From contig CAUJNA010003319.1 in assembly GCA_963377175.1 (NCBI GenBank), positions 31,001 to 95,000 of the forward strand: a DNA stretch of 64,000 nt, given 5' to 3'. Below, one piece after another: positions 22,440-33,389 of the stretch. Numbering within the stretch: position 1 is the first letter of the stretch; the number at the start of each line of letters is the position of its first letter. Below the pieces are notes generated by a model that searched no databases, was not told the origin of the DNA, and saw nothing but the letters and a program-made list of their open reading frames with translations. A program made the position numbers and the translations under genes. Source of the stretch: Effrenium voratum (Eukaryota; Sar; Dinophyceae; Suessiales; Symbiodiniaceae).

Positions 22440-24340
22440 CTCGCAATGGCTCTTGCTGCTCCCTGAGGCCCTGTGCCCCCTCTGCCTCGAACGGGCCATT
22501 GCAAAGCCGATGGGTTCAGCTGCGGGGTGCTCTCCTGCGGAGTTCATCTCTGGCCCCTCTCTGTTACTCAGCTCGGCTCTCCTGACGGCACGCGTGCCAT
22601 TCCTCTTCAGTCATTCCCAGCGTGACGAGGAGGTACAGGCAGCACTCGACCTAACGATTTGCGGCTGGCGACTCAAATCGCCTTTCTCTTCAGTCTCTTC
22701 AGCACCGAGCCTGGCTTACCTGCGACTCGTCGTTGCAAGAGCTGCAGGATGTTTTGGAACCTCGGCATTTGCCAAAGCAATAGCACGAGAACAGAGATCA
22801 AACGAGAGGCAAGAGGGCCAACCAACGCAAAGGGACTGGCGCAGCAAAGCTCCCACCTGCGCAACTTGTTCAGGTTCAGGCTCCCAGGCCGTCACACAGA
22901 CACAGAGACAGGCGCAAATACAGAGACACGAAAAAAACATCATAACCTTCACACACAAGCGCACGCACACGCTTGCATACTGCACATTACTGCACCCTTC
23001 AGAAAGGCCAAATGCCCCCTTTTTGTTTCAAACATCGATGTCGATGGCAGGCGGCCGTGTTCGCACACCATAGCCAGTGAAACAAGTTGAAGGCAGCCTG
23101 GAGTGTAAAGGTGTGGTCACGGCTATCTGCGTGACCACGGACATGACACACCACAAAAAGCATGGGCGAACACATCCTGCGCCTATGGAAGAAATTCAGC
23201 TGTTGCACAAGGCCTTCGCAACGTATGGCTGAGAAGCTCAACTTGCCAAACACATGTTCAAATGAGGCTGGCACGTAGCATCTGGTTGCCCTCCACACAC
23301 GCACCCTTCGGTGTTGCGCCCTCATAGCAAGCCGCTCACATGCGCTAAACTCAACACGTGAAGGCGGCATGCCGCTTGCATAACATGAAGAACCGGTCCC
23401 ATCAAATCAAGTACTTGTGTTTCAACAAAAGCCTGGTGCCTAGATGCTTTGAGTCTTGGCCAAGTTGCCTCACGATTCAAAATCAAGTTGGCTCCGGCCT
23501 CGAGCCCCGTTGGAAGTCCTGGCGCCTGGGGCGTCAGAACAGCTGGGCATCTTGCTGGGCGATGGGCGTGACGGTGCCTCCAACCCCGGGGGTGGCTGAA
23601 AGATTGGCGTCTTTGGCGTCTTTGGCGGGGAGCCCTGGCAATGAGCAATGAGTTGAGCAATGGCCAGCCCGACGCCGCCCGAGTCGAGTGCCCCCAAGCC
23701 AAGCTCCCGTACACCGCACGCCATCCCCAGAGAACCTGAGAAAAAGCTCGCCCTCGCAAGCACTCGCCCAGGCAAAGCGCAAAGCCGAGCTCGACACCTT
23801 GGCCTCCTTCGGCTCCTGTGAAGACGGTGCACTGAATTTCTCAGTTTGCAACTCTCAGCGCAAGGCTCCGTCGGCTCCGTCCAACTTCAAATGAAACTCT
23901 TGCAAGCAAGCCTGAGTGGATGCTGCATGCCGTGACACGTGGAACATCACATGGGCCATACTACGCTTGGCTGGACTGCAGTACATGTGCTCAGTGCTGG
24001 GGGGGCCGGCGCAGCAGCAAATCACCTGAGCAACAGGTGCAAGTTTGCGCTGCGCACGTTCTCCTGATATGACCATCATGCAAGAGGTAATCTCAAGTCA
24101 CCTTGCTTAGGTGTGGACGCAAATGCAAATTGCTTTGGCAAGACGAGGCAAGTTGCTTCATTAGTAGGGAACGCATGGTGCTTCAAACTTGGAATGGTAA
24201 TGTCCACACGGCGAACCGCCACACTAGGTCATTGGCACAACTGCAAAGTACCTAGGCAACATGCGGTAAAGATATCTCTTGATCAAACACAGGTATTTGT
24301 GCAAACACTGGGCCGTGAGCGCCGCAAATCGCCTGTGGTG
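22440..24340. other. No firmly supported gene
   Basis: A 213-codon plus frame (22432-23073) is within chance length and ends in a run of Gln/Thr/His codons from CACAGACACAGAGACA-like DNA. The GC-richer block 23500-23850 is open in several frames on both strands and may hold an exon, but strand and frame cannot be chosen. Confidence 0.35.
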
Positions 24341-24342
24341 GC

Positions 24343-24558
24343 ATGTTTAGACAGCTGCTCTGTGCCTTCAATGTAGGAGCTCGCCAAGCCAAGCAGCACG
24401 AGGCAGCAAACCTCTGGGGCGCTTTTGAAGCGTTTGTGCAATTCGATGCGAGATCCGCAGAGGCCCCCACCTCCATGGAAGCGATGTGGCGCGAAGAAAA
24501 CACGGCGCGATGGCTGAGAAAATGGACGGCGCCGGGCGGGCGAATGCGCGGGAAGTGA
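24343..24558 (+). CDS. Candidate exon, unidentified
   Basis: The plus frame reads ARQAKQHEAANLWGAFEAF, VQFDARSAEAPTSMEAMW and REENTARWLRKWTAPGG before a stop. It is rich in Ala, Glu, Arg and Trp, typical of a helical protein. Minus frames over the same bases are also open, so the strand is uncertain. Confidence 0.27.
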   Translation: MFRQLLCAFNVGARQAKQHEAANLWGAFEAFVQFDARSAEAPTSMEAMWREENTARWLRKWTAPGGRMRGK

Positions 24559-25410
24559 TGTTGAATGGACCCGTGGAGTGCTCACTCTCTGAAGTGGCCC
24601 TTGCTACTTGCAAGGCAGGCCGGGCCTAGATCTTGGCGTCCTGTCAAAACTGCCATCAACTGCCCATGCGCGATTCGATCACCACCCGCGCAAGCAACCA
24701 CGAGTTGCCAGACCAGACTTGTAACGTCAAACTATATTTGTATTGTATTAGCTTCACTCCACTCAGCACAAAGGCCCTTCTGAACCGCACAGCCGAGCAC
24801 AGCTCTCCAGTCGTTTACTTACGAAAATCTGAAGCATAGCTAACAAGACCCGTCGACATCTTGGAGACCGTTAGCTGCTCCTCCCCGGCATCGGTTTCGA
24901 CATGTCTTGAAGTGGCAAGATTGCAAAAACTAGCGGCCTATCACAATGTGTCTGCCCTCAACTGCCAGAATAACAGTGCCCATTTGAAGAAAAGTTGTGT
25001 GAGTTGAACGCTGCTTGAGGTACTGCAAATATGTCTGAGTTCTTTGGAGAAGTGACGAAACTGCTATCAGTTTACACACCTCACAGCGTAGTCACGTGCT
25101 CCACCATTTCGCTAATGCCGACACTGCTGTTACCATCGTGGCTTCCCCATGGCTCCGCTCAGTGTCCAGACAGATCGACGGACCCACCGTGTCAAACAAC
25201 TAACCTCGATCAAGCAAGCTAGGTGTTCTTCCTTTGGACTTCAAACACGAACCTCGCCTTCCTCGCATTTTGGTGATTCTACTGGCGAATGCCAGCCTTG
25301 AGGATGGTCGGCCGGTTTCCCGAGGAATCCTCAGGTCCACGGTTCGCCAAGTAGCAACTGGCGGCCATGCGACTGCAAGCGGGAGGTCCAAGGCCAGGGC
25401 GTGACGAATC

Positions 25411-25839
25411 GTGCGGGCAAAGGAGTCAGCTCCAGGCTGCCTCATGGCAGCGAAGGTTCAGAGACGCTCAAAGCTGTCACAGGGTTCCTTTGAACAAATG
25501 CTTCCAACAAAAAGTGCAGTTTCATTGGGGGATCGTCTACATCAGCTTTTCAATGCAGGTCAACCCAACATTGTTCAATTTGTTTTCCAGTTGAAGAGGA
25601 AACTCCAGGAAACAGCTCGACCGTCACTGTTCTTTCCAAGGCTGGCGCAGGTTCCAGTCCGGTCCCGACCCCCGATTTTGCGGGCACTGCCTCGCCTCGC
25701 CTGCCAGAATTGCAAAGGCCCCCGCGCCAATCCCGCAGGAAAGGGCGCAATGTTTGTTCTCAAATCTGACCCCGCAAAGGGTGGCCGCCAATTTGGAGCC
25801 CCCAATTTGGAGCAAAACCACTTTTGGCACTACAAGTGA
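25411..25839 (+). CDS. Candidate exon, unidentified
   Basis: A 142-codon open frame contains FEQMLPTKSAVSLGDRLHQL and FNAGQPNIVQFVFQLKRKLQ, a convincing mixed helix/strand segment, followed by a Pro/Arg-rich part that reads less like protein. An exon probably ends near CTCCAG at 25614. No domain is recognised. Confidence 0.33.
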   Translation: MRAKESAPGCLMAAKVQRRSKLSQGSFEQMLPTKSAVSLGDRLHQLFNAGQPNIVQFVFQLKRKLQETARPSLFFPRLAQVPVRSRPPILRALPRLACQNCKGPRANPAGKGAMFVLKSDPAKGGRQFGAPNLEQNHFWHYK

Positions 25840-26118
25840 AGATGCATGTCAACGTTGGCACCGTCCCTGGACCCACCAAAATCAGGATTGAACCTTTTAT
25901 CAAGGATTCAGAGGCGAGCTGCCATGTGCATAGGCTCCAAACCTCCAGCAAAACAGGCTGACAGGGGTTTGAATGGCAAGGCGAAGGGAAAGTGTGCCTT
26001 GCACTCCAGGCATGGCTTGCCCACCTGGCTGAAGGCAAGAGCTGCCTTGCATGGCCAGCGCACAGTCAGCAACAGCCCAAGCCGACCCCAAGCCACCGCG
26101 CCCAGGACAGCAAAGAAT

Positions 26119-26400
26119 TTGTTTGGCTCAAGCGAGCTGACCTTGCGAATGACTGCTGAATTGCGCAAGGGCTGGGGAAGCATTGGACAAATGAGAGTAA
26201 AGGTGGTCGTTGCAGGCGACTCAAAGATTGCAGGCGCTCAAAATCCTCATCCACGCAGCGGCGCAAAGCACATCATGATGCTGAAGTCAACTTTCAACGC
26301 AGGTGTCCACGTTGACATGCAGGCCATTATCCTGCGCCAAGATCAACAACTGCAAACACAAAATATGCATGTGTTGCAGTGGCATGTGTTGTCCAATTGA
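26119..26400 (+). CDS. Candidate exon, possibly retroposed
   Basis: The frame starting at ATG 26149 reads MTAELRKGWGSIGQMRVKVV, then VAGDSKIAGAQ and KHIMMLKSTFNAGVHVDMQ, and stays open to 26400. Eleven bases at 26121-26131 (TTTGGCTCAAG) match the 3' end of the dinoflagellate spliced leader as known from the literature, just upstream of the ATG. One such match by chance in 64 kb is uncommon but possible. No family is recognised. Confidence 0.25.
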   Translation: MFGSSELTLRMTAELRKGWGSIGQMRVKVVVAGDSKIAGAQNPHPRSGAKHIMMLKSTFNAGVHVDMQAIILRQDQQLQTQNMHVLQWHVLSN

Positions 26401-26459
26401 ACATGTGTTTGTTGTTTGCTATGGCCATGTGGTTGACATGTTGTGTGTAGGCAAAGGCA

Positions 26460-26602
26460 GCTGCAAAGCAAACCGAGCCAGTGATAATTTTGAAGGGTTG
26501 GAGGAGGATTTCCCGCAGTTGGAGTCCGAGGCCCAAGAGAAATCAGAGGCCCTTGCAGAACAGGCCAGACGAGCGAGCTGTGTCTGCACTGTGATTGATT
26601 GA
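26460..26602 (+). CDS. Candidate exon, acidic helix
   Basis: The plus frame reads NFEGLEEDFPQLESEAQEK then SEALAEQARRAS, a charged, coiled-coil-like run, ending at a TGA. It may continue the plus-strand gene suspected at 25.4-26.4 kb. The opposite strand is open but Ser/Leu-rich, as expected of an antisense shadow. Confidence 0.33.
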
Positions 26603-26639
26603 GTTGGCCAAGGTTCGAATGGGCCAACAAGGTAGGTGC

Positions 26640-26965
26640 AAGTCTTGCAGTACGAATTCTTGGAGTTCAGCTGCTCGGTCGCCAGCCTTTGCAGCCATTC
26701 TACCCACCATCTCAGCTTGCAGCCCATCATTGAGGATCAAAGGGCTTGGGACAATGGGCTTTCTGTCCTGTCTGATGATATGGCTGGAATACTTTAAGAG
26801 GCGGGTGTGTGCATTGACATAAATATTGACATGCATGCAAGGTGTCCATAGCTGTCCTTGGTTGCCTGGCGACGGTGCTCTTGCTGAAACGCCTGCGCAT
26901 CAAGCTCTTGGCCACTTGGCGCAGCTGGGGCCTCAGCACCTTCAAACTGTATGGTCATGCGCACA
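26640..26965 (-). CDS. Candidate exons, unidentified
   Basis: About 26960-26840 reads TIQFEGAEAPAAPSGQELD and AQAFQQEHRRQATKDSYGH. About 26800-26640 reads SSHIIRQDRKPIVPSPLI, LNDGLQAEMVGRMAAKAGDR and AAELQEFVLQDLHL. Both have protein-like composition in different minus frames, as expected of two exons. They lie on the strand opposite the 26460-26602 candidate, so the two units would converge. No domain is recognised. Confidence 0.38.
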
Positions 26966-26979
26966 TGCACATGCATAAA

Positions 26980-28600
26980 ATGCCAGTTGGTCAGAGCATG
27001 TCATGGCGCAATGCAGCCTGAATCCATTTACTGCAGTCAACATGTTGTCCTGACTCAGCATGCAAAGCTTGGAGATTGAAAGCATTTCAAGCAGGTTGCA
27101 TGCTTGATGACAACTGCAAAATGTCTGAACACCCCAAGGCCACTGCATTTGGCTCATCGTGATCATGAGGATCAGCAGCAGCCAGGGCCTCGGCGCAAGG
27201 TGACAAGCTGCAAAGGCTGTCCCATTCAAACAAAGGGGCGCATCACCTAGCTGCAGAAAGGTTTTTGACCATGCAGTTGCATCACATTCAAGTGGCTAGA
27301 GAGTTGTGTGCCACATGCATCCATGCAGCTGTGCCACATGGATGCTTGGCTTGCGGTGGGGCTCGCAGTCGGGCTGGCAGTAGGGCCTGCAGTTGGGCTG
27401 CGCTCGTGATCATGAGCCACCACATGGCCAACTTAAAGCACCTTGGAGTGCTTTAGATCCTGGGCTGGCTTGACCAGTCGCTCAGAGGAGCCTGCAGGAC
27501 AACATCACCATGAGTTGCATGTGTGGCTCAATGAGGCCCTGACAAATATCCTTCACAGCCTGTATACCTTCCTTCCTGGCCAGTTCAAACATATGATGAT
27601 TTAAACACATGCGTGGCAGCGCTGGAATTTATTGGAGCTGTTTTGTACAAGATCCAACCCTGCAAGTTGCAAAATGCAGGGGCGTCAAGCATCATGCATT
27701 GCTTGGCCCACAAGGTCCTTCAAATGCTTCTTCTCTGTGCCAGCCTCTGTTACCAGCCTCTCTTGCAGGTAATTGTTGGAAAATGTTCACAGGTCAAACA
27801 GGCATGTTGCTCCTTGAAGACATTCAGCTTGGAATCCACAGCAGGACAACCGTGGCAAAAACGGAGGTGCGGAACTCAACATTGGCCTCCACCTTAGTCA
27901 CGCCAACAGCATTCAAACTCCTAAGCTCACGCTCACCTATGCGCACACACTAAGCACGCAACTGCTTCCGTGTTCTGGCCATCACCCACCCCGGAACGAA
28001 ATTCCAGCTTCTAGTCACAAGAGGAAATGGGGGTTGTGTCGCCTTCTTGGTGCTTTGGAGTTGGGCATTGGATTGGTACCCAGCCAGTGCAGGTACCGCT
28101 TCCAAAAAAGTGTGTTCCCTTTGCTTTGCCTTAAAATGCCACGCCATAAAGGAGCACAAATCAACCCACGCACGATCTCTGTTTTTCTGCAACTACATGG
28201 GTTTTTTTGATATTTCTCTGTTCCTCTCCATCTCTCTTGCCGTGTTGCTTCACATCACTTTTGGCCTCGCTCTCAGCACAGCTCAGCGTCTCTGTGGGTT
28301 CTGGTTGGTGAAAAGGTGAAACCAAAGCAGCCGCACCCTATCAAACGTCATGGCCTCGCAGCGTGCGTGTGAAAGACAAATGGTCGCGGTAAGTCTTCTT
28401 TTCATAAGGAATTGCCGCAAAATTATGTGTGCCACCGCTGCCCTTTGCAAGTCTCTCGTTTGCGAGCTGAGCCGTTGCCTGACACACAGCGCCTCTCAAC
28501 GGCCTACATTGCATATGTGTGTGTGTGTGTTTGTTTTTGTGTGTAGGGGCCTACCTTTTAAAGCGAAACTTTGCATCATCCACAATGCCTGAATGATGAG
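26980..28600. other. No supported gene; TGCATG-rich DNA
   Basis: The stretch 26800-27350 is unusually rich in CATG and TGCATG words. A (TG)n run lies at 28515-28545. The plus frame 27609-27953 (114 codons) has one protein-like part (GQTGMLLLEDIQLGIHSR) but no splice or start support. Confidence 0.4.
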
Positions 28601-28614
28601 TAATTAGAGTTTTC

Positions 28615-28860
28615 AACGCCTTCTCATTTCATAGCTTCCCTTATCACGGAAGCTGGGGGAAACTGGGCTTATCCCTGGGCAGACCGGCCAGGCCTCAGAC
28701 CTGAAGCCAAACACATGGGCTCGGACGAAGGCGGACCCAAAGGCAGGCTTGGCGCCGGCCGCCCTTCCAGGGTGCAGCGCGCGCAATCTGCGGGCCGTGA
28801 AGAAGCAGAAGCCACAAGAAGAAGCAGAAGCCCACAAATGCCCAGTCTGGTCTTAGGCAT
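28615..28860 (-). CDS. Exon with N-terminal signal peptide
   Basis: From ATG at 28860 the frame reads MPKTRLGICGLLLLLVASAS then SRPADCAR: a short basic start, an eight-residue hydrophobic core with five leucines, and small residues suited to signal peptidase cleavage after ASA. Two frames continue downstream. One is Pro/Ser-rich and stops near 28669; the other (AKPAFGSAFVRAHVFGFRSE) is more protein-like and ends at 28613, so an intron probably lies near 28740-28760. The product should enter the secretory pathway. The mature function cannot be read. An upstream in-frame extension to 29109 looks non-coding. Confidence 0.5.
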
Positions 28861-29270
28861 TCCCCTGAGGCCGTGAGGCTCACGGGGTCTTGGGCTACCT
28901 TGGGCTACTTCCAGAATCTCCGGCTTCGCATGCGCAATGGAAATTCGAGAAGAACGTGTGGACAACAGACGTGCCCTGATACAGACTGCAGTAAAGAGAC
29001 ATGATAAGCCCTCGTTCAACAGATGGCATTCAGACATTGCCTGCTTCTCGCGCGCTTCTGGACAAGCAAACTGTTTGGGAAGGCGTCTGGATGCCAAGCA
29101 AAGGCACATTTCCTACTAGCGTGCTCCTACCAAAACCCTCATCCATGATTACAAGGAAGGCGTGTTTCGAACACTCAGCTGCCAAAGCACTGAAACTTAA
29201 AAGATCTTAAAACAAAATTTTGGCATGAGCACATCCAGATCATACGAGGCCAAGATATGAGAGTCCTGTT

Positions 29271-29644
29271 CTTCTTCGCTGTCGGAGAAGTCGAGGCCGT
29301 ACTCCTCAGAACAAGCCCGTCAATCTTGTTTAGCAGCAAGGTAGATATGTGGAATCACACACGCACATGTAGACATATGTAACAATGTAGACACATGGAG
29401 AAATACACACATGCATTGATCTGTATCTGAATAAATTGTAGACCGAATGGAGAATGCGCGCAAGTCTAGTGTTGCCAACCCCCTTTCCAGATGGATCCAC
29501 ACACTTCTGGGTGTCCATATGGCATGAATCAAGTTGTGAGTTGTGACCCGTTGCTCTCAACAAATGTTCCACCCCATAGAGTGCACGAAAGGCCTCCTCA
29601 CTCTCGCTCAGGAAATCAAGCTCGTCGTCGGAGTCCGAGAATGC
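29271..29644 (-). pseudogene. Acidic protein, tandem copy 1, broken
   Basis: Exon A (29644-29573) is intact and identical in sense to copy 2. Exon B begins at 29325 but has one base fewer than copy 3 around 29306-29310, which shifts the frame before the FSDSEEE motif. The array also ends at 29271, so the last part (ARRREFSETL and the stop) is replaced by unrelated DNA. This copy cannot make the normal C-terminus. Confidence 0.55.
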
Positions 29645-30067
29645 CTGCAACGATCCCAATGCCAACCCAAGTACTCAAAGCCAGGGTCGGGGGAGCGATG
29701 TCTCAGGATGTTGGAAAGGAAATTGAGAAAAACACAGTGTTCTTTTTGTGACCCTAACTCTTCGAAATGCCACGGCAACCCCTTCCATTGAAATGGTATG
29801 GTCGCAAATATTGCAACTGACCCCTTCATGAGCAGGAATTGACTGAGCCCATGACTGAGCCGGCCGAAGTTGCACTCTCCAAAATCGTCACCTCTGTCCA
29901 ACGACGAGGACCCGGAGTTCCCCTTCCGCCCCTTTCACAGAAACAACACGTGTCTCCTCGTCCAAGCAGATCTCCTGGCATTGGGCCATCTACAGAACGA
30001 GACACCGGGCCCGTGACTAGCACATCTGCATACCTACTGACATCCTCGCCAAGTGTTGAGCAACACA

Positions 30068-30494
30068 CTACTTGAAACCTTGAAACAACGTTTCGGAGAA
30101 CTCACGGCGGCGTGCCTTTTCTTCTTCGCTGTCGGAGAAGTCGAGGCCGTACTCCTCAAGAGCACGCCCGTCAATCTTGTTTTGCAGCAAGGTAGATATG
30201 TGGAATCACACACACACATGTAGACATATGTAACAATGTAGACAAATGGAGAAATACACACATGCATTGATCTGTATCTGAAAAAATGTAGACCGAATGG
30301 AGAATGCGCGCATGTCTAGTGTTGCCAACCCCCTTTCCAGATGGATCCACACACTTCTGGGTGTCCATATGGCATGAATCAAGTTGTGAGTTGTGACCCG
30401 TTGCTCTCAACAAATGTTCCACCCCATAGAGTGCACGAAAGGCCTCCTCACTCTCGCTCAGGAAATCAAGCTCGTCGTCGGAGTCCGAGAATGC
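30068..30494 (-). CDS. Acidic Ser/Asp/Glu-rich protein, tandem copy 2 (two exons)
   Basis: Exon A, 30494-30423 (72 bp, acceptor TTGCAG, donor GTGGAA), encodes AFSDSDDELDFLSESEEAF then RALYG. Exon B, 30175-30068, encodes IDGRALEEYGLDFSDSEEEK, then ARRREFSETLFQGFK and a TAG stop. The two SDSE clusters resemble casein-kinase-2-type phosphorylation targets. A third piece upstream, near 30800-30740 (GNSGSSSLDRGDDFGECNF), may be an earlier exon of the same copy. No start codon was fixed. No family is recognised; an intrinsically disordered acidic tail is the plainest reading. Confidence 0.5.
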
Positions 30495-30935
30495 CTGCAA
30501 CGATCCCAATGCCAACCCAAGTACTCAAAGACAGGGTCGGGGGAGCGATGTCTCAGGATGTTGGAAAGGAAATTGAGAAAAACACAGTGTTCTTTTTGTG
30601 ACCCTAACTCTTCGAAATACCACGGCAACCCCTTCCATTGACATGGTATGGTCGCAAATATTGCAACTGACCCCTTCATGAGCAGGAATTGACTGAGCCC
30701 ATGACTGAGCCGGCCGAGGTATCCTGCAAGACCGAAGTTGCACTCTCCAAAATCGTCACCTCTGTCCAACGACGAGGACCCGGAGTTCCCCTTCCGCCCC
30801 TTGCACAGAAACAACACGTGTCTCCTTGTCCGAGCAGATCTCCTGGCATTGGGCCATCTACAGAACGAGACACCGGGCCCGTGACTAGCACATCTGCATA
30901 CCTACTGACATCCTCGCCAAGTGTTGAGCAACACA

Positions 30936-31366
30936 CTACTTGAAACCTTGAAACAACGTTTCGGAGAACTCACGGCGGCGTGCCTTTTCTTCTTCGCTGT
31001 CGGAGAAGTCGAGGCCGTACTCCTGAAGAACAAGCCCGTCAATCTTGTTTTGCAGCAAGGTAGATATGTGGAATCACACACACACGCACATGTAGACATA
31101 TGTAACAATGTAGACAAATGGAGAAATACACACATGCATTGATCTGTATCTGAAAAAATGTAGACCGAATGGAGAATGCGCGCATGTCTAGTGTTGCCAA
31201 CCCCCTTTCCAGATGGATCCACACACTTCTGGGTGTCCATATGGCATGAATCAAGTTGTGAGTTGTGACCCGTTGCTCTCAACAAATGTTCCACCTCATA
31301 GAGTGCACGAAAGGCCTCCTCACTCTCGCTCAGGAAATCAAGCTCGTCGTCGGAGTCCGAGAATGC
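30936..31366 (-). CDS. Acidic Ser/Asp/Glu-rich protein, tandem copy 3 (two exons)
   Basis: Same layout as copy 2. Exon A lies at 31366-31295 and ends in GAG|GT, a better donor than the GGG|GT of copies 1 and 2. Exon B lies at 31043-30936 with the same TAG. Exon B differs at the start: IDGLVLQEYGLDFSDSEEEK instead of IDGRALEEYG. The reading frame is intact in both. Confidence 0.5.
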
Positions 31367-31775
31367 CTGCAACGAACCCAATGCCAACCCAAGTACTCAA
31401 AGACAGGGTCGGGGGAGCGATGTCTCAGGATTTTGGAAAGGAAATTGAGAAACACACAGTGTTCTTTTTGTGACCCTAACTCTTCGAAATACCACGGCAA
31501 CCCCTTCCGACCCCTTCATGAGCAGGAATTGACTGAGCCCATGACTGAGCCGGCCGAGGTATCCTGCAAGACCGAAGTTGCACTCTCCAAAATCGTCACC
31601 TCTGTCCAACGACGAGGACCCGGAGTTCCCCTTCCGCCCCTTTCACAGAAACAACACGTGTCTCCTCGTCCAAGCAGATCTCCTGGCATTGGGCCATCTA
31701 CAGAACGAGACACCGGGCCCGTGACTAGCACATCTGCATACCTACTGACATCCTCGCCAAGTGTTGAGCAACACA

Positions 31776-31883
31776 CTACTTGAAACCTTGAAACAACGTT
31801 TCGGAGAACTCACGGCGGCGTGCCTTTTCTTCTTCGCTGTCGGAGAAGTCGAGGCCGTACTCCTGAAGAACAAGCCCGTCAAT
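31776..31883 (-). CDS. Exon B of tandem copy 4, upstream exon lost or diverged
   Basis: 108 bp, coding for the same 35 residues and TAG as exon B of copy 3. The matching exon A should lie near 32130, but that DNA has diverged and no SDSDDE-type sequence remains, so this copy is probably a remnant at the edge of the array. Confidence 0.4.
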   Translation of the reverse strand: MDGLVLQEYGLDFSDSEEEKARRREFSETLFQGFK

Positions 31884-32279
31884 CTTGTTTGGCAGTGGGG
31901 TAGATATGTGGAATCACACATACATGTAGATACATACTGAAATACACACATGCATTGATCTGCGTCTGTATCAATTGTAGACCGAATGGAAATGCACCCA
32001 TGTCTAGAGTTGCCCACCCCTTCTCCAGATAGATCCACACAATTCCGGGTGGTCAAATGACATGTTTTGGGAAGTAATCAAAAGAACATTTGGTGCATGA
32101 ATCAAGAAAGGCAGCTGTGAACCATGACCCGCTGCCCGAAACAAATGGGGGTATATAGGTGGCATCATACACATGTACACATAGAGAAACACATGTGTGT
32201 ACATATGCATTTTGAATTACATAGATATACACATGCAAATGTATTGCATGCAAATCAAACAATCAACAAAGGTATAACT

Positions 32280-32328
32280 ATACATATATAGATATATATG
32301 TATTCACATATCTATATATACACACAAG
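32280..32328. repeat. TATA-rich low-complexity tract
   Basis: Runs of TATATA and ATATCTATATATA flank the diverged end of the 850-bp array. Confidence 0.8.
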
Positions 32329-32374
32329 TCAAGCACACATCACATGTGTGGCCTGTGTATATGAACATATTGGC

Positions 32375-32745
32375 CATGCTCCCCCCACAAGTGGATCCTG
32401 GCCAAATCTCAAGCTTTACAAATGCAGGCAGCTGCCAAGAACTGAAGAACAATGCGCACGACCAACTAATGAAGGCAGTTGCCCAACTTGGCAAGTTGCC
32501 CATCACAAAGTGCGTCTCACAAAGCCCCGACATGCAAGCAATGATAACGGTTTCCTCACTGAGGAAGATCAGCTTGCAGGCAGTCTCGGATGCCTGCAGC
32601 GCGTATCCCCATTCAAAACAAAATGACTCGGAGGAGTTGGGACAGGAGTCCGAACTCCCACAACAAGCAGCAAGGTCCTTCGAACGACTATATAAAGGGA
32701 CGCACACTTGCTTCACAAAAGCATGCCATGCCAACCCAAAACCAG
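32375..32745 (+). CDS. Candidate exon with perfect splice donor
   Basis: The plus frame reads VDPGQISSFTNAGSCQELKN, then LMKAVAQLGKLPITKCVSQ, MQAMITVSSLRKISLQAVSD and SEELGQESELPQQAARSF. It ends at CCAGGTAAGT (donor at 32745/32746), the best-formed GT donor in the window. Composition is helical and protein-like over 120 residues. No family is recognised. The upstream part of the frame runs into TATA repeats, so the exon starts later than the open frame does. Confidence 0.45.
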
Positions 32746-32889
32746 GTAAGTGAAGGCAGGCACCACTCTCCAACCACCAGCAACAGTTTCTGAGTCACCT
32801 GCGAAAACCGCCATCAGCTAAGGCGGGCTTCCTGAAAGACAAGCGCAATCTTACCAGGCAAATGCTGGCTTCCGCGGACACCATCCTAC

Positions 32890-33305
32890 GCACACTGGGT
32901 GGACCTCCTAATTCTTGCAAGTCGGCACCAAGGCATCACAAATCACTCAACGCGACTGGACCAGCTCCAGAAATTCTGCCAAATCTCTGGTTGGCCGCAT
33001 TCATGTGGTTTTACACACTACTTCATGGGAGTGCCATACTTCTTTCCCAAAAATCCCAATTCGGCCGCATCTTCAAATCGACGCGCTTAGGCCAAGGCAG
33101 GGAAGCGAGGCAATGCAACCCAGGGAAGCTGGAGCCGAAACCTCCGGGGAAGCTGGAGCTCAAAACTTTTCCGATGCCTTGGGTCCCGGTTCCGTCTGCG
33201 AAAACAAAGCGGCGTTGCGCAGCGCAATGCGATTGCCACCAAGGAATGAAATTAATGAACAGCAGCCTCGCCAAAAGCAACCACGCGCATACAAAACCAT
33301 GTGAC
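32890..33305 (+). CDS. Candidate downstream exons of the same gene
   Basis: Two plus frames overlap. One reads TRLDQLQKFCQISGWPHSCG then FTHYFMGVPYFFPKNPN. The other reads EAMQPREAGAETSGEAGAQ then NKAALRSAMRLPPRNEIN. This is what two exons in different phases look like. They would follow the GTAAGT donor at 32746. Function unknown. Confidence 0.3.
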
Positions 33306-33389
33306 TCGCCCCAGGAAGGCCGCATAAAACAACAGCTAGCCCCTAGAACGCACATCCTTGTGACTGACCATCCCCAAGTTGTGTAGCGA

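Larger units (their letters stand above)
29271..32150 (-). repeat. Tandem array of about 850-bp units, 3 full copies plus a diverged fourth
   Basis: The same landmark (CTTCTTCGCTGTCGGAGAAG) recurs at 29271, 30121, 30989 and 31829, giving unit lengths of 850, 868 and 840 bp. Copies 1 to 3 are almost identical. The fourth keeps the landmark and exon B but diverges after about 31890; relatives of the unit fade out near 32150. Copies differ by clean insertions or deletions: 18 bp present in copies 2 and 3 but absent from copy 1 near 29870, and about 35 bp missing from copy 3 near 31508. Each unit carries the exons listed separately. Tandem gene arrays are common in dinoflagellates. Confidence 0.93.

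Noticed and set aside
22432..23073. 213-codon plus-strand open frame
   Set aside because: Its end is translated low-complexity CACAGAGAC DNA and the rest shows no motif; chance length.
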